Source of the DNA: UBA9300 sp964577305
GTDB taxonomy: Bacteria > Bacteroidota > Bacteroidia > Bacteroidales > VadinHA17
DNA: 64,000 bases
Assembly: GCA_964577305.1 (NCBI GenBank)
Contig: CAZNYS010000012.1
Span: 1-64,000 of the forward strand
Direction of reading: 5' to 3'
The position numbers were made by a program, and so were the translations under genes. The notes under the pieces were generated by a model, which had not been told where the DNA came from, searched no databases, and worked only from the letters and a program-made list of their open reading frames with translations. Every line of letters starts with the position of its first letter. Position 1 is the first letter of the stretch. Positions 53,000 to 61,950 of the stretch are shown one piece after another.

Positions 53000-53709
53000 T
53001 TAGAATCCGTTTCCGTTACCTTTTCCTCTTTTATTTCCACCTTCACCGGTGCTGTTTTTTACCTGGTTACGGTGCTCATTCCTCTGCTGTTGTGCCATCT
53101 CGCCTCGCATTTCCCTTCTCTGTTCTTTTATTCCTTCCAGGCTGCAATCAAGCAATTCAAGCTGTTCTGCCGTAAGGGTTTCCTTCAATGCCTCCATCCT
53201 TTCTTTCATACTTAATTCTGTATTCTCAAGAATTGCAAGTTGCTCTTCGGTAAGGCTAGCCTTAAACTCATCCCTCAGCATTTTGGCATTCTGCCTCATT
53301 TCCTGTACCATCGCTTGCTGTTGCTCATTAACCCTGTACCTGTTTTGATTCTTGCTCTGCTCTTTTGCTGCAGTGGCTACCTGGTTCTTGTTTTGCTCTT
53401 TTGCTGCAGTGGCTACCTGGTTCTTGTTTTGCTCTTTTGCTGCAGTGGCTACCTGGTTCTTGTTTTGCTCTTTTACTGCNNNNNNNNNNNNNNNNNNNNN
53501 NNNNNNNNNNNNNNNNNNNNNNNNNNNNNNNNNNNNNNNNNNNNNNNNNNNNNNNNNNNNNNNNNNNNNNNNNNNNNNNCTGCAGTGGCTACCTGGTTCT
53601 TGTTTTGCTCTTTTACTGCCTTGGCTTCTTCTGTTTGTGCCAGTACAGCACCGCCTGTAAATATTATTACTACTGCGGCTGCGAATAATGTTTTAAAATA
53701 AGTTTTCAT
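53000..53709 (-). CDS. Exported LTxxQ (Spy/CpxP-like) protein with 12-residue repeats, interrupted by an assembly gap
   Basis: The N-terminus at 53709 is a signal peptide (MKTYFKTLFAAAVVIIFTGG, cleavage after VLAQ). It runs into repeats of (A/V)KEQNKNQVATA and then the 100-N gap. On the other side the same repeats continue (three full copies plus a diverged one), followed by a helical domain with two LTxxQ motifs (SLTEEQLAIL, TLTAEQLELL) and a Gly/Asn/Lys-rich tail. LTxxQ motifs define the Spy/CpxP periplasmic chaperone and metal-sensor group. As written the two halves are out of frame; a gap of 32+36k bases restores both frame and repeat phase. Its promoter matches that of the ECF sigma gene. 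Confidence 0.8.
53369..53616 (-). repeat. 36-bp tandem repeat (12 codons) with the gap inside
   Basis: Units on the minus strand: 53616-53581, then the gap, then 53476-53441, 53440-53405 and 53404-53369, nearly identical, each encoding (A/V)KEQNKNQVATA. A diverged unit (AKEQSKNQNRYR) follows. Confidence 0.9.
53480..53579. other. Scaffold gap (100 N)
   Basis: Exactly 100 unknown bases, a conventional placeholder. It lies inside the 36-bp tandem repeat, so the assembly probably broke or collapsed there. Confidence 0.99.
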
Positions 53710-53771
53710 GATATTCTGTTTTTATTAATATTTCCGGCAATATGTTTTCCTTTTTGCCTTTCTTTAATCAT

Positions 53772-53801
53772 ATACCGAATTAGAAAAGTGTTACCCTACC
53801 A
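53772..53801 (-). promoter_or_regulatory. Putative ECF sigma promoter of the LTxxQ gene
   Basis: On the minus strand TGGTAGGGTAA-N11-TTCGGTAT, identical in both half-sites and in spacing to the element upstream of the ECF sigma gene (57905-57934). The distal half ends 62 bp before the start codon. The layout of two conserved blocks fits -35 and -10 boxes of an ECF sigma factor. Confidence 0.75.
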
Positions 53802-53898
53802 CTGATGTATATTTTTTTTTTAAATGTTTTACTGAACATTCAAACATACAGAACCTAAAAGGTTTAAGTCGTTTAAGAGTTTAAGAGTTTATCTAGTT

Positions 53899-56418
53899 TT
53901 AAAATGACAAATTGAGGAACAAAGTCAGCGTCCGTGGTACTGCTTCAGCATGAAGATCAATTGTTTCAGTCTGATCTGAAGGAATTCGAACGAAATTGGA
54001 ATATTTTATGTTCTCGGTATTGAAAACATTCAGGAGAGATAATCCTGCATCCAGGTTATACCTGTTACGGGAAAATTTAAAAACAAGTGCAATGTCAAAC
54101 CGGCTGTAATCGTAGTCATCAGACTGATCGGTGTAGAGTGTTACCGGATCTGGAAATCCTGAACCGTAAACATAATTAGCAGAAATATAGGCAGGTTTCA
54201 AATTCAGTATCCCGGCCAGCTTTAACTCGTGCCTTTGATCATGAAGGGCCCTTCTGTATTCATCATCAATGAAATACGGGAAATACTCCTCTGTTTTACT
54301 TAATGAATATGAAATCCAGGCAGAATGACCATTATAATCTCTTTTGACGAACAGGTCAATCCCTCTGGCCCTTGAATCACCCAGGAATATTGTTCTTTCA
54401 GTCATTGTCTGAACATACCTTGTTATCCCATCTGTTTTCTTATAATATGCTTCCAGGCTGACGAGCAAATTATTATACGACCATGATACTCCGGAAACAT
54501 AATGTTGGGCATTTAAAACCGGAATATCCTTATTATTACACACTACCCACAGGTAATTATAATTACCATTATCATCTATAACAGAGCTCCTTGTAATAAA
54601 TTGATTATAAATACCCCATGCTGAGTTTAATTTTAATCTGTCATTTATTCTAAGGGTAGCAGATACCCTTGGCTGCAGGTATAGTTTTTCCAGACCAACA
54701 GGATAATCGAACCTGAGGCCTGCCTTGAATGTCAGGTCTTTTATTAAGGTAATAATACCATTGAAATAACCATTTGGTATTAATATACTGTTATCCATAT
54801 TAATATATCCTATGCTGAAGGTGTCTTCCCTGTGTTTGATCTGGTCCCTGATAATACCCGTGCCAAATTCAATTTTATGATTCCGGGCCGGCCGCATAAT
54901 ATTATCTATTGAGCCATTGAATTCGGTAATATCTGAATCAATGTCCCTGTCCATGTTAAAAATGATCCTATCATTCTGTCCCCTAATCAGCTGTCGTATT
55001 TCACTGCTCTGTTTATTAAGATATGAGTATGCTAAAGTGAGGTTGGTAACACCACCTTTCTTCCATTTTTTACCATAAAACAATGAGGCGCCCTGCTGAA
55101 GGTTCTTTTCATTGACCTCATTGAATAAATACTGGTTTAGCTGGTCTTCTTCAACCGAATAAGAAAAGTTGTCTGCTCCTGTATAAAGGCTCAGAAAGTA
55201 ATTATCCCCATTATCACCTGTCCCTGATACCTTGAGATTCAGATCCCTGAACAGGTAATCGGGATAAACATTTACATCCACATTCCCTCCCGACCTGGAG
55301 TTTCTCGATTTTGTACTTAAGAAACTTAGATTTGTGGAGTTATAGAGATCATAATAGGTATGTCTGAACCCAATTACCAGCGAGGCCTTATTGAACAAAG
55401 GCATGCTGGCCAGTCCGTTGACAGTCATATTATTAATGCTTAACTTTAAGTCAGGGGTATTCCTGTTACCATCTATACCTGTTATATCAACTATTCCACC
55501 CACCCTTTCACCGTACTCTGAGCCAAATCCTCCTTTCATTACTTTTATGTCTTTTGCAATATAAGGATTCACCGAGCTGATATTATCATTATAATTCCTC
55601 AGACCGAATAATGTAAAACCGTCAAACCTTACCTGGCTATGCCCTTCGTAGCTCCCCCATATTATCATATCACTTGATTGTTCACCGGCTGCCAGGATGC
55701 CTGGCTGTAAGCGTAAGAGGTTGAATACCGAATTATCTCCATTCCCGGGAAGGTAAGAACTTATCTGGTGATTCAGCCTGAGCACTCCCGGGCTTGTTCC
55801 TGTCTGAATGGATCTTTCTACCTGGTAATGTTTAATTATTATCTCTTTAATCTCAATATTTGATGGTTCAAGCCTGATTATCCTGTTTCTTCCGTAATTT
55901 AATGTGGTATCAAGAATGTAGTAACCAAGGTATGATATCTGCATATCAAAAACGCTGTCGGTTAAGGAAGAATAAGAAAAGTTACCCTTGAAATCCGTCA
56001 CAATCCATTTTTCGTTAACTGAGATATGTGAAAAAGGTAGTGCTTCAGATGTATTCTTGTCAATTACCCTTCCGGTGAGTATATACTTGTGCTTTATCTG
56101 CTCTGATATATCCTGTTGAACCGGGTATATTAGGTAGGTATCTCCTGTTTTCTCAAATTCAAAACTGATATCTTTGAGAAGGAAAGCTAACAAATCTTCA
56201 TAAGAACTGAATGTACTGTCAACACAAATCACATGCTTTGAAAGTTCCCTGTCATCAAAAGACAGCTCAATACCATAACTATCCCTTATCCATGTAAGAA
56301 CCCTGTTAAGCGGCTCGTTTTCAAACTCCACTTTTATTTCCTGTCCATACAATGGTATAAGGGAACAACTGATTATTAAAGATATCAGTATTGCTTTTAT
56401 TGTTGCCTTAATTCGCAT
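53899..56418 (-). CDS. TonB-dependent outer-membrane receptor with STN and carboxypeptidase-like domains
   Basis: From the ATG at 56418 (a TTG two codons earlier is less likely) the product has 839 residues: signal peptide (1-25), STN secretin/TonB signalling domain (about 26-95), carboxypeptidase-regulatory-like domain (about 110-195; LTGRVIDKNTSEALPFSHISV in pieces), plug (about 205-320; RVGGIVDITG) and a 22-strand-type barrel ending TLTLFLNLSF. The STN domain links it to the FecR/ECF sigma pair upstream as a cell-surface signalling receptor. There is no SusD partner, so a glycan-uptake complex is unlikely; the ligand may be a metal chelate or small peptide (inference). It overlaps fecR by 11 bp. 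Confidence 0.93.
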   Translation of the reverse strand: MRIKATIKAILISLIISCSLIPLYGQEIKVEFENEPLNRVLTWIRDSYGIELSFDDRELSKHVICVDSTFSSYEDLLAFLLKDISFEFEKTGDTYLIYPVQQDISEQIKHKYILTGRVIDKNTSEALPFSHISVNEKWIVTDFKGNFSYSSLTDSVFDMQISYLGYYILDTTLNYGRNRIIRLEPSNIEIKEIIIKHYQVERSIQTGTSPGVLRLNHQISSYLPGNGDNSVFNLLRLQPGILAAGEQSSDMIIWGSYEGHSQVRFDGFTLFGLRNYNDNISSVNPYIAKDIKVMKGGFGSEYGERVGGIVDITGIDGNRNTPDLKLSINNMTVNGLASMPLFNKASLVIGFRHTYYDLYNSTNLSFLSTKSRNSRSGGNVDVNVYPDYLFRDLNLKVSGTGDNGDNYFLSLYTGADNFSYSVEEDQLNQYLFNEVNEKNLQQGASLFYGKKWKKGGVTNLTLAYSYLNKQSSEIRQLIRGQNDRIIFNMDRDIDSDITEFNGSIDNIMRPARNHKIEFGTGIIRDQIKHREDTFSIGYINMDNSILIPNGYFNGIITLIKDLTFKAGLRFDYPVGLEKLYLQPRVSATLRINDRLKLNSAWGIYNQFITRSSVIDDNGNYNYLWVVCNNKDIPVLNAQHYVSGVSWSYNNLLVSLEAYYKKTDGITRYVQTMTERTIFLGDSRARGIDLFVKRDYNGHSAWISYSLSKTEEYFPYFIDDEYRRALHDQRHELKLAGILNLKPAYISANYVYGSGFPDPVTLYTDQSDDYDYSRFDIALVFKFSRNRYNLDAGLSLLNVFNTENIKYSNFVRIPSDQTETIDLHAEAVPRTLTLFLNLSF

Positions 56419-57286
56419 TAACAATTATCCGGTAGGTGTTTTCATCTTCACTCACAAAATCAATACCAAACGCTTTGCATACCAGATTCATTACCTCTTC
56501 TATTGATTGATCTTTACTGAAATTACCGGTATATATCAAATCCAGGTTTTCAGTTGCCTTTATAGTAAACCCAAATTGCCTGGATATTTCATCAAAAACT
56601 CTTGTAACGGGCATTGAGGTAAACTTGAAATACCCACTTCTCCAGTCTTGATTTATTGACCTGGGTGGTTCCTCATTTACTGCCAGGTATCCTTCCTCAT
56701 CAATACTGGCCTTCTGGTTCGGTTCAAGTATTACTTCCTCACCTGAATTAACAGATCCAACCCTTACCTTTCCTGTATAACAACTCACCTCATAGTCCCC
56801 TTTGCGTGAATAAATATTAAAAGTTGTGCCAAGCACGGTTGTAGTACCTGATTCTGATATTACGGTGAATTCATTCCCTTTGCTTACTTCAAAATATGCT
56901 TCCCCCTCCATTCTTATTTTCCTGTTAAATTTCCACCATAGAGGGTTATATTTTATTATTGTTTCAGCATTCAACATCACTTCTGAACCTCTTGGCAGTT
57001 CGAGGTTTACTACCTCTGCTGATTGACTGGTAACCGTCCTGGTATAAAACCTCATAAATGCAGCAGAACCAACCAGAAGTAAAATTACTGCTGCAGCACT
57101 TAGCCTTAAAATATATGAACCGAATGAAATTTTCCTGGCTTCAGGCTGTTCATCTATATTGTTCTTCAGGCTGTTCCACACTTCCTCTTTGCTCCTCTTC
57201 CATGGAATGCGGGATTGCGGCAGCCTGTCAAGTATATCTGGTCTCCTGACGCTATTATTGCCTGTATTTCTTTCGTCTTTTGTCAT
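56408..57286 (-). CDS. FecR-family anti-sigma factor
   Basis: The 292-residue protein has a cytoplasmic N-terminal part (1-55), one membrane helix (about 60-80), a FecR beta domain (about 95-195; VNLELPRGSEVMLNAETIIKY, TVLGTTFNIYSRKGDYEVSCYTGKVRV in pieces) and a C-terminal DUF4974/STN-like domain (about 215-292; PVTRVFDEISRQFGF). It would hold the sigma factor inactive until the receptor signals. It overlaps the sigma gene by 4 bp. Confidence 0.95.
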   Translation of the reverse strand: MTKDERNTGNNSVRRPDILDRLPQSRIPWKRSKEEVWNSLKNNIDEQPEARKISFGSYILRLSAAAVILLLVGSAAFMRFYTRTVTSQSAEVVNLELPRGSEVMLNAETIIKYNPLWWKFNRKIRMEGEAYFEVSKGNEFTVISESGTTTVLGTTFNIYSRKGDYEVSCYTGKVRVGSVNSGEEVILEPNQKASIDEEGYLAVNEEPPRSINQDWRSGYFKFTSMPVTRVFDEISRQFGFTIKATENLDLIYTGNFSKDQSIEEVMNLVCKAFGIDFVSEDENTYRIIVNAN

Positions 57287-57774
57287 CCTTTGTATTCTAA
57301 CGCTTCACGCAAATATGATAAAGCTTTATTCATTCTCTTTTCAACTGCTTTTATACTTATATTCAACCTCTCTGCTATTTCACTGTATTTTAATCCTTCA
57401 TTTCTGCTCATCAGGAATACATCCCTTTGATTCTCGGGCAACCCGGCCAGGGACTTCTCATATTTAGTGATCAGCTCCTTTAACTGAGCCTGCTCTTCCG
57501 GCGACTCTTCAAGGTAATCCAGTTCAATTGAGTTCAGATACCGGTGTTCAAGCTCCTTTCTTCTGTACCTGCTGATAAACAAATCACCTGACATCTTGTA
57601 TAAAAGGCTCTTTATTTTACCATTCTGTATTTCAAACTGTTTCTCCCAGACCTGCATAAAAACTTCCTGGGCTATATCAGTCGCCAGTTCAGTATCACCA
57701 CAACGGTAATAAATATATGACCTGATGGAGTCAAAATATTTATCAAACAAGCCTTTGAATTCTTCCTGTGTCAA
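57283..57774 (-). CDS. ECF RNA polymerase sigma factor (FecI-like)
   Basis: The 163-residue protein has sigma region 2 (about 5-45; FKGLFDKYFDSIRSYIYYR, ATDIAQEVFMQVWE) and region 4 (about 112-156; LPENQRDVFLMSRNEGLKYSEIAERLNI in pieces). It starts at TTG; no ATG occurs before the upstream stop. It heads the sigma-FecR-receptor operon. An element 131 bp upstream, shared with the LTxxQ gene, suggests that it drives its own transcription. Confidence 0.95.
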   Translation of the reverse strand: MTQEEFKGLFDKYFDSIRSYIYYRCGDTELATDIAQEVFMQVWEKQFEIQNGKIKSLLYKMSGDLFISRYRRKELEHRYLNSIELDYLEESPEEQAQLKELITKYEKSLAGLPENQRDVFLMSRNEGLKYSEIAERLNISIKAVEKRMNKALSYLREALEYKG

Positions 57775-57904
57775 ACTGTCAATTAACTTTTAGATTGTTT
57801 GAAATTATGTGCACCGGAGTATTGTTTCCCTCAAAACTAATAAAACATTGATAACTCATTATGCCCATATGCTGATTTTTGTTTCAATTATTCAATCTAT
57901 TATG

Positions 57905-57934
57905 ATACCGAACAAAAACAATTTTACCCTACCA
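57905..57934 (-). promoter_or_regulatory. Putative autoregulatory ECF promoter of the sigma gene
   Basis: On the minus strand TGGTAGGGTAA-N11-TTCGGTAT, matching 53772-53801 in 19 of 19 conserved positions with the same 11-bp spacer. It lies 131 bp upstream of the sigma start, implying a leader of about 120 nt. Confidence 0.72.
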
Positions 57935-58048
57935 TTATATTCTTCTAAATTATTAAGATGAGAATACAACTTACAAAACATTACTGATTAGTCCATTTTG
58001 CTTATCTTTATTATCCGCATCAATTTAAACGATTAAAACTAAACTAAA

Positions 58049-59770
58049 ATGAAAAAACTATCCTCCCTGTTGTTAATCCCTTTACTGTTGTTTTCATGTA
58101 CAGAATCAGAAATATCAAAAACCAGGTTTTCCATCACTGCAAACGATTCCCTCCTGGATAAACCTGAAGACGGGCGTCTGCTTCTATTCATTTCAAAGGA
58201 AGCTGAAACCGAGCCCCGTTACCAGAGCAGTGGAGGATACTCTTCCCAGCAGGTTTTTGGTATAGATGTTGAACAATGGTCAGGTGAAGCTCAGATTATA
58301 GGCAGCGATATCTTCGGTTATCCTGTAGAGGATCTTAATGACTTTCCTCAAGGTGAGTATTATGTGCAGGCATTACTACATAAATATGAGACATTCAACC
58401 TTTCAACAGGGCATACGGTTAAGCTGCCCATGAACCGGGGTGCCGGACAGAATCTCAGGAGTGCCCCCGGCAACCTGTTCAGCAAACCAATGAAAATTAA
58501 TATAGATCCCTCACTGAATAAAACCATTGAAATTGAACTTACCGGGGTTAATCCCCCGATAGAGCCACCAGAAGATACTGAATATATTAAACACATTAAA
58601 ATACAGAGTGAGCTTCTGTCGGAATTCTGGGGAAGACCTATTTACCTGGGAGCACATGTGCTTCTTCCTGAAGGTTATGATAAGCATCCTGAGGCAAGGT
58701 ATCCTATTTGCATTTTTCACGGGCATTATCCGCACGATTTCGGCGGATTCAGAACGGAACCACCCGATGATGAGCTTGAACCAGATTACAGTTCACGCTT
58801 CGATGTCCATGGATATAACAGAATCCAGCAGGAAGCAGCATATGATTTTTATAAAACGTGGATATCAGATAATTTCCCCCGTATGCTTATCGTAGAGATC
58901 CAACACTCAAACCCTTATTACGACGATTCATATGCTGTTAACTCAGCAAGCATTGGTCCATATGGTGATGCCATCACCTATGAACTGATACCATATATTG
59001 AAGAGCAGTTCAGGGGAATAGGTGAAGGATGGGCCCGGTTCCTCTACGGCGGCTCTACCGGTGGATGGGAAGCACTCGCAGTACAGGTATTCTATCCGGA
59101 TGAATATAATGGTTGCTTTGCCGCATGTCCTGACCCCATAGACTTCAGGGCGTATACCCTCATCAATATTTATGAAGATAAGAACGCATATTATTACGAA
59201 GGACCATTCAGTAAACTTATCAGGCCTGGCAGGCGTAACTGGCTGGGACAGATCAGCACATCGGTTAAGGGCGAGAACCACCATGAGCTGGTACTGGGAA
59301 ATAACACACGCTCAGGCGGACAGTGGGACATCTGGGAAGCCGTGTTCTCACCTATGGGGCCTGATGGTTACCCCGACAGGATCTTTGATAAGATGACAGG
59401 TGAGATAAATCCTGAAGTTGCTGAATACTGGCGTGATAACTTTGACCTCAGGTATATTCTTGAACGCGACTGGGAAACACTTGGACCAAAACTGGAAGGT
59501 AAAATACATATCTACTGTGGCGATATGGACAATTACTACCTTAATAATGCTGTTTACCTTATGGAAGAATTCCTTGAAAGCACCATAGATCCCTACTATA
59601 ATGGTGAGATTGATTATGGTGACAGGGCAGAACACTGCTGGAATGGCGACCAGACAAGGCCAAACCACCTTTCAAGGCTAAGGTATAACGAGATGTACAT
59701 ACCAAAAATACTGCAGCGTATTGAGGCCGCTGCACCTCCGGGTGCTGACCTTACCAGCTGGCGGTATTGA
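58049..59770 (+). CDS. Alpha/beta-hydrolase (esterase-like) lipoprotein
   Basis: The 573-residue product has a lipoprotein signal ending LLLFSC (about residue 17), an N-terminal beta domain of about 170 residues and an alpha/beta-hydrolase domain. The nucleophile elbow is FLYGGSTGGWEAL with Ser near 336. Candidate acid and base are in GDMDNYY (about 491) and EHCWNGD (about 528). It resembles the putative esterase (esterase D-like) group. Substrate unknown. It is divergent from the ECF sigma gene. Confidence 0.78.
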   Translation: MKKLSSLLLIPLLLFSCTESEISKTRFSITANDSLLDKPEDGRLLLFISKEAETEPRYQSSGGYSSQQVFGIDVEQWSGEAQIIGSDIFGYPVEDLNDFPQGEYYVQALLHKYETFNLSTGHTVKLPMNRGAGQNLRSAPGNLFSKPMKINIDPSLNKTIEIELTGVNPPIEPPEDTEYIKHIKIQSELLSEFWGRPIYLGAHVLLPEGYDKHPEARYPICIFHGHYPHDFGGFRTEPPDDELEPDYSSRFDVHGYNRIQQEAAYDFYKTWISDNFPRMLIVEIQHSNPYYDDSYAVNSASIGPYGDAITYELIPYIEEQFRGIGEGWARFLYGGSTGGWEALAVQVFYPDEYNGCFAACPDPIDFRAYTLINIYEDKNAYYYEGPFSKLIRPGRRNWLGQISTSVKGENHHELVLGNNTRSGGQWDIWEAVFSPMGPDGYPDRIFDKMTGEINPEVAEYWRDNFDLRYILERDWETLGPKLEGKIHIYCGDMDNYYLNNAVYLMEEFLESTIDPYYNGEIDYGDRAEHCWNGDQTRPNHLSRLRYNEMYIPKILQRIEAAAPPGADLTSWRY

Positions 59771-59785
59771 GAAGGCAGTGGGCAT

Positions 59786-59900
59786 AATGTCGAATATTGA
59801 ATAATGAATATTGAATTACGAATGATGGACTTCTACGTTCTGGATTCTGCATTCGATATTCGTTATTCAATCGCGGATTACAAATCCGCTCTATCGTGAA
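59786..59900. repeat. Extragenic repeat region with inverted blocks
   Basis: GAATATTGAATAATGAAT on the left faces ATTCGATATTCGTTATTC (59851-59868), whose reverse complement GAATAACGAATATCGAAT also occurs at 30731-30748. A GCGGATT-ACA-AATCCGC palindrome follows (about 59873-59889). No gene is present. Confidence 0.65.
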
Positions 59901-59949
59901 TACAATTTATATCTCCTTTTCTTACAACTCATGACTCATCTCTCATAAC

Positions 59950-60690
59950 TCATCTCTCCTTTCTTGCTTCCCTCACTATCGCCTTCGCCAGCACATTATT
60001 GGCGTCAATTATTGGTACAAACTCAATCGCTTTCTCCTTTATTGCCAGGGGGATCTCTGTGCAACCCAGTACAATGGCCTGGGCCCCTTCCCGGATGAGC
60101 ATACGTACAACCGTCAGCAGGTCAATCCTCGCTCTTTCGCTTACCGGTTCCGACACTGCCTTAATACCATATTCCATATCGTAAATAGCTGGATGTACCA
60201 TCCCGAACTGTACTTCCTCATCAGGATAAACAGTATTAAGGCCGGCAGCCGACATATGCATGTTATATACCCTGCTTTTAAAAACCCCGTTTGTCCCTAT
60301 GATACCAACGTTTTTTACATCAGGGTAACTCCGTGAAATATATTCAGCCACTTCTACTATTATATTGACGAGGGTACATCCTTCCTTTATAACATCAAGT
60401 ACAGGCTCTAATATTTCCGGGACATGTGATGTATTACATGGAATTCCAAAAACACAGGCTCCTAAACGGTGCAATTCCTTTACTATTTCTGCTATGGCAT
60501 ATCCGGGATTCTCATCCACTTCGCCAAAGAGATATTCAGTGCGGTCGAGTATTTTTTCAGGAAGCGAGAGCATGGCCACAGGTAAATGTTCCTGGTCCTT
60601 CGATGCCCTTGTATTGTCAGCTATTTTTCTTAACAGGTCTATACCTGCATATGTCCCCATGCCACCTACTATACCAATTATTCTACTCAT
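59950..60690 (-). CDS. Aspartate/glutamate racemase family protein
   Basis: The 246-residue protein has the two catalytic Cys motifs of PLP-independent racemases: GIPCNTSHVPE (near residue 80-90) and VLGCTEIPLAI (near 200-210), with GGMGTYAGIDLL at the start. It would interconvert L- and D-aspartate or glutamate. Its start overlaps the P1 peptidase gene end by 8 bp, which suggests joint work on D-amino acid peptides (inference). Confidence 0.92.
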   Translation of the reverse strand: MSRIIGIVGGMGTYAGIDLLRKIADNTRASKDQEHLPVAMLSLPEKILDRTEYLFGEVDENPGYAIAEIVKELHRLGACVFGIPCNTSHVPEILEPVLDVIKEGCTLVNIIVEVAEYISRSYPDVKNVGIIGTNGVFKSRVYNMHMSAAGLNTVYPDEEVQFGMVHPAIYDMEYGIKAVSEPVSERARIDLLTVVRMLIREGAQAIVLGCTEIPLAIKEKAIEFVPIIDANNVLAKAIVREARKER

Positions 60691-61822
60691 AATTATTTAT
60701 CCTATTATATTTTTTCATAATTTTCAAGACCTCATCAATTGGAAGTTTTTCAACCGTATGACCATCCCGTCCGGTCATGCTCTGCGCAGCAAAAAGCGAA
60801 TTCAGTATTGCCTCTTCAGTGGCCTCAATGGTAGCAAGAAAAAGTGATGAAACTGAATTATTATTCAGGAACTCACCCTTTATCAAAGGTGAACGCTCTG
60901 AACTGTCAATAAGGTTTTCCCTGGCCACTGAGAAAGCTATTACATAATCGCCGCTGCCATTTGAGCCTATGCCACCTGTACGTGCCAGTCCCATTATAGC
61001 TCTCTTTGCCACCCTTTCGAGGTTACGTGCATCAAGAGGTGCATCTGTTGCCACAACTATCATACATGAACCGTCAGCTCCCCTTTCAATATTGCGACTG
61101 AAAGAGAACCTGTTGAGCTCCTCTCCAACAGGCACGCCGTCAATTTGCAGGACGCCCCCGAAATTAGTCTGAACCAGTACACCCACAGTATATCCTCCAA
61201 GTGATTCTGGCAACACTCTCGACGAGGTACCTATGCCTCCCTTAAAACCAAAACATACTGTTCCGGTCCCTGCGCCTACGTTGCCCTCTTCGACCATTCC
61301 TCCACTGGCATTCCTGATAGCTTCCAGCACATGGATTTCTTTTACATGCCTGCCCTGTATATCGTTAAGATATCCATCATTTGTTTCCCCCACAATACAA
61401 TTAACTGATCCTACATTTTCATTACCAGGCTCATTAATCGTATATGTTATCAACGCGTCAAAGGCCAGTGGTACACTCATGGTATTGGTAAGTATTACCG
61501 GGGTTTCGATATTCCCCAGCTCCTTCACCTGGCTTATCCCAGTGAGCTTGCCATAGCCATTGCCAATATATATGGCTGCAGGGATCTTGAGATTATAGAT
61601 ATTACTGCTATGAGGTACTATTGCAGTGACTCCTGTCCTTATATTTTCACCCGATACCAGCGTGGTATGTCCTACTTTAACACCCATTACATCAGTAATT
61701 GCGTTATACTCTCCCGGGGATAAAACACCCGGTGTAATTCCGTAATCCCGTAATCTGTTGTTCTGAGCATCAATGCCCGTTGTTATCATCACTGCTAACA
61801 AGGCAGATAATATAATTCTCAT
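60683..61822 (-). CDS. P1-family (DmpA-like) aminopeptidase, exported
   Basis: The 379-residue protein has a signal peptide (1-19) and the DmpA/S58 fold: LRDYGITPGVLSPGEYNAITDVMGVKVGHTT near the N-terminus (in pieces) and the self-cleavage/nucleophile region GIGSNGSGDYVIAFS near residues 286-300. These N-terminal-nucleophile enzymes process themselves and release N-terminal L- or D-residues or beta-amino acids. Co-translation with the racemase gene hints at use of peptides with D-Ala, D-Asp or D-Glu, such as cell-wall peptides. Confidence 0.92.
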   Translation of the reverse strand: MRIILSALLAVMITTGIDAQNNRLRDYGITPGVLSPGEYNAITDVMGVKVGHTTLVSGENIRTGVTAIVPHSSNIYNLKIPAAIYIGNGYGKLTGISQVKELGNIETPVILTNTMSVPLAFDALITYTINEPGNENVGSVNCIVGETNDGYLNDIQGRHVKEIHVLEAIRNASGGMVEEGNVGAGTGTVCFGFKGGIGTSSRVLPESLGGYTVGVLVQTNFGGVLQIDGVPVGEELNRFSFSRNIERGADGSCMIVVATDAPLDARNLERVAKRAIMGLARTGGIGSNGSGDYVIAFSVARENLIDSSERSPLIKGEFLNNNSVSSLFLATIEATEEAILNSLFAAQSMTGRDGHTVEKLPIDEVLKIMKKYNRINNYE

Positions 61823-61950
61823 TTTATTCGTTTTAAATTTGAATAACTAAATTTACCAAATAATTATACAAAATAATTTATGATTACGAATTTGTAGATT
61901 AAGATAAAAAACGTAATTATCATAATTAAGATACTAAAAACCAAAACTCA

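Noticed and set aside
53369..53616. 36-bp repeats as a CRISPR array
   Set aside because: The units are contiguous without spacers, in frame, and encode a 12-residue motif after a signal peptide.
53240..53701. Plus-strand frame crossing the N run
   Set aside because: It is the complement of the 36-bp repeat, and the translation through N has no meaning.
53899..56418. SusC-type polysaccharide utilisation locus
   Set aside because: No SusD gene follows, and the STN domain with adjacent FecR and ECF sigma points to a signalling TonB receptor.
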